A stretch of DNA of 19,148 nucleotides from Candidatus Bipolaricaulota bacterium (GTDB lineage: Bacteria; Bipolaricaulota; Bipolaricaulia; UBA7950; UBA9294): NCBI GenBank assembly GCA_030612485.1, contig JAUWNS010000030.1, positions 1 to 19,148 of the forward strand, written 5' to 3'. Every line of letters starts with the position of its first letter. The first letter of the stretch is position 1. The translations under genes were made by a program, and so were the position numbers. Below, piece by piece: positions 14,020 to 19,148 of this stretch. The notes beneath the pieces are model-generated. The model did no database searches. It saw nothing but the letters and a program-made list of their open reading frames with translations, and was not told where the DNA came from.

Positions 14020-14973
14020 ATGTTTAGCTATGCTGTACGGCGTTTTGGACAATTGATCTTCGTCCTTTTTGGGCTCACTGTACTGATGTTCGTTCTCCTG
14101 AAAACGATGCCGGGAGATCCGGCGAGGGTGATGGCCGGGCTCGGCGCCCGCATCGAGACGATCGAGGCGATCCGCGTCAAGCTGGGTTTCGACAAGCCTT
14201 TGCCTGTTCAGTACTGGCGGCTGATCAGCGGTCTATTCAACGGGCAGCTGCAGGCGATGACCTACCACAAGCCCGTGTGGACGGTTATCATCGAGCGGCT
14301 CCCAGCAACAGTGGAGCTTGGAGCCGCGGGGATGATCCTCGCGCTCCTCATCTCCATCCCTGCCGGGCTCCTCTCGGCAATCTACCGTAACTCCCCGCTC
14401 GACTATGGGGTGACGACAGTAGCACTCATCGGGATCTCCATCCCCGTATTCTGGTTTGCCCTGATGTTGATGTTGATCTTCGGGGTGATCCTACATGTTC
14501 TTCCGGTCTCTGGTAGAGGGGCGTCTCTCTGGGGGTGGTCCTTCCTCACGGTGGACGGCTTGCGGCACTTAATCATCCCAGCAGTTGCCCTCTCATCTGT
14601 GCAGATGGCATTCAACGCCCGGCTCACCCGGGCGAGCATGCTTGAGGTGATGCGTCAGGAGTATATCGACACCGCCCGCGCCAAGGGGTTGCGCGAACGG
14701 GTAGTGTTGGTCAAACACGCCTTCCGCAACGCCCTGGCTCCCGTGGTGACGAACATCGGGCTGCAGGTCGGCGCGCTCTTTGCCGGGGCCGTGCTGACCG
14801 AGACAACAACGGCCTGGCCCGGGATCGGACGGTTGATGTTCGAGGCGATTCTGCGCCGCGATCAGGCAGTCGTATTCGGATTGGCGTTGTTTATGGCTGC
14901 CTTCTACATGATCTCATATCTCATCGTAGATCTTATGTATGCGTACATCGATCCGAGGATTACCTATGACTGA
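14020..14973 (+). CDS. Peptide-type ABC transporter permease 3 (DppB/OppB family)
   Basis: A 317-residue channel subunit of normal length. The N-terminus MFSYAVRRFGQLIFVLFGLT gives the first TM helix, then VLLKTMPGDPARVMAG, IRVKLGFDKPLPVQYWR and the permease core follow. The coupling-helix motif is EYIDTARAKGLRERVVLVKH, followed by LFAGAVLTETTTAWPGIGRL and the C-terminal YAYIDPRI. All are standard family segments. It pairs with permease 4, whose start lies inside its last codons. The ribosome binding site is a modest GGGG about 11 nt upstream. No ATPase gene lies in this operon. Confidence 0.95.
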   Translation: MFSYAVRRFGQLIFVLFGLTVLMFVLLKTMPGDPARVMAGLGARIETIEAIRVKLGFDKPLPVQYWRLISGLFNGQLQAMTYHKPVWTVIIERLPATVELGAAGMILALLISIPAGLLSAIYRNSPLDYGVTTVALIGISIPVFWFALMLMLIFGVILHVLPVSGRGASLWGWSFLTVDGLRHLIIPAVALSSVQMAFNARLTRASMLEVMRQEYIDTARAKGLRERVVLVKHAFRNALAPVVTNIGLQVGALFAGAVLTETTTAWPGIGRLMFEAILRRDQAVVFGLALFMAAFYMISYLIVDLMYAYIDPRITYD

Positions 14974-16132
14974 TACCGACCGGGATACTGTTGTATCCCA
15001 GAAGATGCGGCCGCAGGACTATATTCTCTCGCTTCTCCTCCCTGGGTTAGGACATATTACGCACGGCTGGTGGCGTAAGGGACTCGTCTTCTGGGCCTTG
15101 CTTGCCATTCAGGGGGGGACCCTCTACCTGGCGATCCTGCGGGGGCGTCTGTCATGGTTCGCCTATTCGGCGAGCAAGAGTCCGTCCGAGTACTGGTTCT
15201 CAACCTCGATCTTATTCCTCCTCTTCTTCGTGGTTTGGGCCTTTGCCCTCTTTGATTTACGCCGCTCGATCCGGATGAGGAGTGAGGAGAACTATGCCCG
15301 CGGTTACTGGCAGATCGTAGCGAGACGCTTCTCCAAAGACTCTAAAGGGATCGTGGGGCTGCTGATCATCCTGTTCGTCTGCTATGTGGCCTTATTCGCG
15401 CCGTTCTACGCGAGGGGAAACGCCCTTAAGATGGACCTTGTGAACTTCCTTTCCTCGCCTTCACCTGAACATCCTCTGGGTCTGGACAACTTCGGCCGCG
15501 ATGTCCTCGATCGCCTCATCTTCGGTTCCCGCGTTGCTCTGGGAATCGGGGGAATGGCCACCGTCTTGAACATGCTCTTCGGCGGCTTTCTAGGACTGAT
15601 CGGTGGATACTTCCGTGGTATGCCCGATGTGGTGATCATGCGGTTGCTTGAGATCATCAACTCGGTCCCGTTCCTCGTCCTCGCTCTCCTCATCATTAGT
15701 ATGTGGGGATCGAGCATCCCCACACTGATCTTCACCCTAGGCATCTTCGGGTTGGGACCGGCGCGGATCATCCGCAGCGAGGTCCTCTCGGTGCGAGAAG
15801 AGGACTACATCCTCGCCGCGCGCGCGGTCGGCGCCCCCACCGGACGCATCATCCTCCGGCATGTGCTGCCGAACGCGATCGCTTCACTCCTTGTGGTGAC
15901 GACGATGTCGATCGGGGTGAACATCATCGTGGTGGCGGGGCTGAGCTTCCTTGGATTCGGAGTGAGGCCACCGATCCCATCGTGGGGAGCGACGCTGCAG
16001 CAGGCACAGGAGTTCATGCGGACGGCATGGTGGATGGCGGTCTATCCAGGGCTGTGTATCATCATCACGGTCTTCGGCTTCAACATCCTCGGTGACAGCC
16101 TCCGCGATGTCCTCGATCCGCGCATGAAGTAG
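14966..16132 (+). CDS. Peptide-type ABC transporter permease 4 (DppC/OppC family) with extra N-terminal membrane domain
   Basis: A 388-residue subunit with about 115 residues more than usual at the N-terminus. The extra part has YILSLLLPGLGHITHGWWRK (about 19-38), resembling small membrane domains with a PGLG turn, and about three hydrophobic helices up to about 97. The ordinary OppC part follows: RRFSKDSKGIVGLLIILFVC (about 120), HPLGLDNFGRDVLDRLIFGS, coupling motif DYILAARAVGAPTGRIILRH, then GLSFLGFGVRPPIPSWGATL and the C-terminal LRDVLDPRMK. The ATG at 14966 overlaps the previous gene by 8 nt, which shows coupling; the frame opens further upstream inside permease 3, but without support. 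It is the last gene of operon 2, convergent with the next gene. Confidence 0.92.
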   Translation: MTDTDRDTVVSQKMRPQDYILSLLLPGLGHITHGWWRKGLVFWALLAIQGGTLYLAILRGRLSWFAYSASKSPSEYWFSTSILFLLFFVVWAFALFDLRRSIRMRSEENYARGYWQIVARRFSKDSKGIVGLLIILFVCYVALFAPFYARGNALKMDLVNFLSSPSPEHPLGLDNFGRDVLDRLIFGSRVALGIGGMATVLNMLFGGFLGLIGGYFRGMPDVVIMRLLEIINSVPFLVLALLIISMWGSSIPTLIFTLGIFGLGPARIIRSEVLSVREEDYILAARAVGAPTGRIILRHVLPNAIASLLVVTTMSIGVNIIVVAGLSFLGFGVRPPIPSWGATLQQAQEFMRTAWWMAVYPGLCIIITVFGFNILGDSLRDVLDPRMK

Positions 16133-16200
16133 GGAGGATACGGATCAGGACAACCCTGTGTGACCTACCTTTCCCATCTTCCTCGCACCGAAAGTGAATA

Positions 16201-16866
16201 TCAGTCTGTTTGCTCCTGCGGTTGAGGGCGGCATGAGGGGGACCCCTTGAGTTGCACGAGGAGCCCAGTGACACTTCCCGGATTCACCCCGGTGCCCACT
16301 CCTCCCAGTGCGGTGAAGGTATACGCGTACGCCCGTCGCATATGATCGGCCGCCTGTTCAATGCTGCGAGGCTTTAGACTCAGTACGGCTTCCTCAAGCG
16401 CAGCGGCAAGCAGAAACGCGATGTTCTTCACCTCATAGACGGGCCGTTCCTGAGAAACCCCTGGGAACATCCAGCGATTGAACCTCGCCGCCGAAGCAGA
16501 TAGGACACGAGCGCTCTCGATCAGCCCGGGCCCGTCCGTAGATATGCCCCATAGCGCCGCCGTCTCGGCAAGGTCGGAGCGCACGGGGAGCGCCACATAG
16601 TGCTCACCATGCTCCCCCTCGAGGAAGTTCACGATGTACTGCGTGTACAGGCGTTGATCGCTGCGGATGGGGGAGAGTACGGCATAAGACGCTAGCATCC
16701 TTACCAATCGAAGGTGCCCGGACATGTGGCACAGGATCGCTATCACTGTTTTGTACTCCGCATCCATCGATGTGGCGTCCTCCTGCGCAACACCCCAGAG
16801 CCCAGCACAGACAAGTAGACTCATCGCAAGGCCCAGAACCACCCACCGCCTGATCCTCTCATTCAT
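16201..16866 (-). CDS. Secreted protein of unknown function
   Basis: A 221-residue protein with a signal peptide (MNERIRRWVVLGLAMSLLVC, cleavage probably after about residue 28 near GVAQ). The cysteine in LLVCAG has Val before it, which fits a lipoprotein box poorly. The mature part is largely helical and has no membrane segment: HLRLVRMLASYAVLSPIRSD, YTQYIVNFLEGEHGEHYVAL and FLLAAALEEAVLSLKPRSIE. Family not recognised. The start at 16866 is set by GGGAGG 7 nt upstream; the frame runs on to 16917 without support. It follows the membrane-bound regulator by 58 bp on the same strand, probably in one transcript, so it may be a partner or target of that regulator. Confidence 0.7.
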   Translation of the reverse strand: MNERIRRWVVLGLAMSLLVCAGLWGVAQEDATSMDAEYKTVIAILCHMSGHLRLVRMLASYAVLSPIRSDQRLYTQYIVNFLEGEHGEHYVALPVRSDLAETAALWGISTDGPGLIESARVLSASAARFNRWMFPGVSQERPVYEVKNIAFLLAAALEEAVLSLKPRSIEQAADHMRRAYAYTFTALGGVGTGVNPGSVTGLLVQLKGSPSCRPQPQEQTD

Positions 16867-16924
16867 TCTCGAACCTCCCTTCTGCGTTTGAGACAACCCT
16901 ACGTTTAAGCACAGCACAAGGCTA

Positions 16925-17890
16925 TCAATGGTCGGTCAAATCCTGCTCAACCGGCGGAATCTCCAATTTGTACCCGAACCCAGGAGCGTTGACGATCAGC
17001 ATTGATCCCTCAGCGTTTGCCTCCGCGAGACGCCGCCGGAGGAGGTAGATGTACTGCTTGACGTCCTTGGAATCCGCATAGTCCGACTCCGACCATACAA
17101 CCTTCAGGATCTCCGCTTCGGAGAAGACCCGTCCCACATCGCTCGCCAGAAGGGAGAGAAGGGTGTACTGCTTGGGGGTCAATCGGACCTCTATTCCCTC
17201 CAAACTCACCTTCTTGGCCGCCTCATCGACACACAACCCTCCAACTTGGATGACTTGAGGCGGCCTGTTGTGCGAGCCCTGATCCGAAAAGGGGATGGGA
17301 CGTGTCTGTACCCCTCGCATCCGCCGCGTGAAGAGGAAGATGATCCCGAGGAGAAGCGCGTCGAAGGCGATCCCGACTCCGGATGCGATGAGCACCGTCC
17401 CTTGAAGCCGCACCCCGATCGACGTCGTGTCGATCCCCATCCGCACATACTCGCTCGCCATCTCACTACGCGTTACCCACAATCCACTGGGGATGATCAG
17501 ATCGAGGTATCGAGGTCCTCCTGTGAGGCGTCTCCTCACAATCGGCTCTCCTATCGTAGAGGGTGAAAGGAGGGGTAGGTCGAGAGGGGTGGCCGCCTGC
17601 ACCCGCGCATCGACCAGGAACGCCCCATCGGAGACGACCTGAACGTAGAGCACGCTCCCCAAGAGGAGGAATCGTGCCGCTGTCTCCATCATCTCCTCGT
17701 CCCCCATCGCCAGCCAGGCGTTAGTCGAATCGGCGAATGCCGTGGCGTAGGCAACGCTCCGCTCGTCGAACGCCTCGGTGAGCACGGAGCGATAGACAAG
17801 GCTGAAGAGGAGAAGAGCGATCACCGTCACCAGAAGAGTTGCCGCCGCAACCACGACCATCATCCTCTGTATCGTCCACCCATCTCTCAT
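16925..17890 (-). CDS. Membrane-bound one-component regulator: external sensor plus C-terminal OmpR-type winged helix
   Basis: A 321-residue protein. TM1 (about 10-32) leads into an external domain (about 33-160) with LYVQVVSDGAFLVD and RYLDLIIPSGLWVT, the pattern of small Cache-like sensors. TM2 (about 166-188) is followed by a cytoplasmic linker and a winged-helix DNA-binding domain (about 213-311): VRLTPKQYTLLSLLASDVGR, FSEAEILKVVWSES, DVKQYIYLLRRRLAEAN and APGFGYKLEIP. There is no kinase or receiver domain, so signal and DNA binding would be joined directly across the membrane. ToxR and CadC carry the same winged helix at the N-terminus with one TM helix; here the order is reversed. The ATG at 17890 follows GGGGG; a GTG two codons earlier abuts that site and is less likely. 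It is divergent from the gene at 18097. Confidence 0.88.
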   Translation of the reverse strand: MRDGWTIQRMMVVVAAATLLVTVIALLLFSLVYRSVLTEAFDERSVAYATAFADSTNAWLAMGDEEMMETAARFLLLGSVLYVQVVSDGAFLVDARVQAATPLDLPLLSPSTIGEPIVRRRLTGGPRYLDLIIPSGLWVTRSEMASEYVRMGIDTTSIGVRLQGTVLIASGVGIAFDALLLGIIFLFTRRMRGVQTRPIPFSDQGSHNRPPQVIQVGGLCVDEAAKKVSLEGIEVRLTPKQYTLLSLLASDVGRVFSEAEILKVVWSESDYADSKDVKQYIYLLRRRLAEANAEGSMLIVNAPGFGYKLEIPPVEQDLTDH

Positions 17891-17908
17891 GTTCACCCCC
17901 TAAAGGTA

Positions 17909-18067
17909 GACCCTATCGAGTCCCGAAGCAAGAGGGTCAACGCGGATTGATACGCAGTTGACCGCCTAACCGTTCGTCTGTGACCGACCTGCAAGCTACT
18001 GTCGCGGCAACCGGACGGCGGCTAGGCGAAAGCGAGCGGTCGGTTCGAAACCGAACGGTTCAGGTCG
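17909..18067. promoter_or_regulatory. Divergent control region with several inverted and direct repeats
   Basis: The 206-bp spacer between the regulator and the secreted-protein gene at 18097 is rich in symmetry. GACCCT (17909-17914) and AGGGTC (17933-17938) form one inverted repeat. AACCGTTCG (17968-17976) pairs with CGAACGGTT (18052-18060), and CGACCTG (about 17985-17991) with CAGGTCG (18061-18067); these two pairings interleave, as in a pseudoknot. TCGGTT-CGA-AACCGA is a local palindrome near 18040-18054. GACCG recurs at 17960 and 17982, a 22-bp spacing that suits tandem sites of OmpR/PhoB-type winged helices. I found no convincing -35/-10 pair. It could hold operators of the neighbouring regulator, a structured leader, or both. 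Confidence 0.4.
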
Positions 18068-18096
18068 CTGCAAACAAGGAAAAAGGAGATGCCACA

Positions 18097-18804
18097 ATGT
18101 CGAGAAAAAGAGAGAGCAAAGCAATCAGTCGGAACCGTGCCGTTATGAGCGTGTTGCTCATCGCGCTGGCAAGTATGATCCTGCTGCCCTTCACCGGGAT
18201 CGCGCAGGGTGACGCTGTCGCACCTGGAAGGCGCGAGGTGGCGATCGAAGGGTTAAGCAGGATACTCAATAGGCTCGACCAAGAGATCACGCACTTACAG
18301 AACGCCGACTTCCCGGCCCTGGAGGAACACCTGGAAGGGATCAGTCTCCTCCTGGAGAACCTGATCGCGGATCTCGAAACACCCCCTGCTGCGGACCAAG
18401 AAGGTCCGACGCGCAAGGAACAAATAATCAAGCTCGACCTGACGCTCCACCGCCTGGTGACGTTGTTCGAGCGGATCGCTGCGGCAAACGAGCCAGAGCC
18501 GTCGCCGAAGGCGCGCGAGACGATAGCCGAGCTTCGGATCTGGATCGACGGCTACATCGCCGGGGCCACGGCTAACATGGACCGGATCGAGGCGCGCGAA
18601 TTCGAACGGATGTCAAAGGCCCTCCTCGGGGAGGTGGGAAAGCACCTGGCTCGCATCGCCCAACAGGCGCGGCCGAACGCACCGGAGAAGGACCGCCTCG
18701 ATCTCGTCATCGAGCGGATCGAAACCCTCCTCGCCCGGCTCGATCGGTACATCATCCGCACCTTCGGGCGCCCTGCAGTGGTGAGGCCACCCCACCAGCC
18801 GTAG
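18097..18804 (+). CDS. Secreted helical protein of unknown function
   Basis: A 235-residue protein. After a basic N-terminus (MSRKRESKAISRNR), a hydrophobic stretch, about 15-36, forms a signal peptide or membrane anchor ending near GIAQG. The rest is charged and strongly helical, with leucine-rich heptad-like segments such as LSRILNRLDQEITHLQ, LEGISLLLENLIADLE and IERIETLLARLDRYII. This suggests a helical bundle or coiled coil outside the membrane. A proline-rich tail ends it. Family not recognised. The start at 18097 is set by AGGAG 8 nt upstream; the longer frame from 17980 runs through the repeat-rich control region and is rejected. It is divergent from the membrane regulator, a common arrangement for a target gene, and is followed by a good terminator. 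Confidence 0.72.
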   Translation: MSRKRESKAISRNRAVMSVLLIALASMILLPFTGIAQGDAVAPGRREVAIEGLSRILNRLDQEITHLQNADFPALEEHLEGISLLLENLIADLETPPAADQEGPTRKEQIIKLDLTLHRLVTLFERIAAANEPEPSPKARETIAELRIWIDGYIAGATANMDRIEAREFERMSKALLGEVGKHLARIAQQARPNAPEKDRLDLVIERIETLLARLDRYIIRTFGRPAVVRPPHQP

Positions 18805-18827
18805 CGCTTCCGCGTAAGATATGAGAT

Positions 18828-18860
18828 GTGCCCAAGCGTTCTGCTTGGGCACGTCCTTTA
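18828..18860 (+). terminator. Intrinsic terminator
   Basis: GTGCCCAAGC and GCTTGGGCAC form a perfect 10-bp stem around GTTCT, followed by GTCCTTTATA. It lies 24 bp after the stop of the secreted helical protein. The tail is short in T, but stem quality and position support termination. Confidence 0.75.
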
Positions 18861-18989
18861 TAAGGCTCTTTGTCGTTTCGCCTGCCTGTGCCGGCGAGGC
18901 AGACAGGATGTGGATAGCGACTTCTAATTTCAGTTCCCACGGGACGGATGCCGGTTGCGAAGCAAGACCGGAGGTCGAAGAGAATTCAC

Positions 18990-19016
18990 CACGAAAAGCA
19001 CGAAGGACACGAAGAA
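18990..19016 (+). repeat. Three 9-nt tandem repeats (CACGAANNN)
   Basis: CACGAAAAG, CACGAAGGA and CACGAAGAA follow one another directly. CACGAA-type short tandem strings are seen between genes in many environmental bacteria. It lies in the 344-bp gene-free stretch after the terminator; I see no coding sequence in that stretch. Confidence 0.55.
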
Positions 19017-19078
19017 TGGAATTCGATGAGCTGGAGTGAAGACCGGACTCCTAATGAACTTCAATCCCTCTGGGTTTG

Positions 19079-19148
19079 ATTCCCCGCAGCTTGCTGCGAA
19101 TGTCGTCATTCCGGCGCATGCCGGAATCCAGTGGTTCGTTCGTGGACA
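19079..19148. repeat. Dispersed hairpin repeat, second copy, cut by the window edge
   Basis: It matches 3416-3485 at 68 of 70 positions, including the hairpin ATTCCGGC-GCAT-GCCGGAAT (19108-19127), and is in the same orientation. Looser similarity extends about 15 nt to the left with small indels. The copy is cut off by the edge before the second hairpin seen at 3483-3502. Confidence 0.85.

Noticed and set aside
1..19148. tRNA or rRNA genes
   Set aside because: I saw no cloverleaf-like segment with a TTCGA-type loop in a suitable context and no rRNA-like sequence, but a covariance search was not possible.

Overview
The window is bacterial chromosomal DNA of moderately high GC content. It has strong GGAGG-type ribosome binding sites, tightly packed operons and sigma-70-type promoters. 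I cannot fix the lineage from sequence alone. An archaeal-style permuted peptide-binding protein next to an endonuclease-type MutL suggests an uncultured, deep-branching, perhaps thermophile-related phylum such as Bipolaricaulota. That is a guess, not a result.

Layout. (1) 1-1524, minus strand: the first 13 codons of a gene running off the left edge, a spacer with two perfect inverted repeats, then a two-gene operon of a MerR-like DNA-binding protein and an HD-domain phosphohydrolase. (2) 1567-3291, plus: mutL, divergent from that operon. (3) 3292-3844: a gene-free stretch with octamer repeats in opposite orientations, a three-hairpin dispersed repeat, and a promoter plus about 150-nt leader RNA. 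(4) 3845-11616, plus: a peptide-type ABC transporter operon (substrate-binding protein, two permeases, two ATPases), a small two-TM protein and a frameshift-broken membrane gene. (5) 11661-16132, plus: a second copy of the same promoter and leader drives a second peptide-type operon (small secreted protein, substrate-binding protein, two permeases) that has no ATPase genes. (6) 16201-18804: a membrane-bound one-component regulator with a C-terminal winged helix and a secreted protein on the minus strand, divergent from a secreted helical protein on the plus strand. (7) 18805-19148: a terminator, 9-nt tandem repeats and a second, edge-truncated copy of the hairpin repeat.

How the genes fit together. 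The most striking feature is the near-identical promoter-leader cassette, with one uninterrupted identical block of 51 nt, in front of two otherwise different transporter operons. It suggests that one RNA-level or promoter-level signal controls both. The second operon lacks ATPases, so it may borrow the pair encoded by the first. The first transporter is itself unusual. Its binding protein reads like a circular permutation of the normal family-5 fold, and its second permease carries about 190 extra residues in the first external loop. The right-hand end looks like a small envelope-sensing module: a regulator that could sense outside and bind DNA inside, next to two secreted proteins of unknown function.
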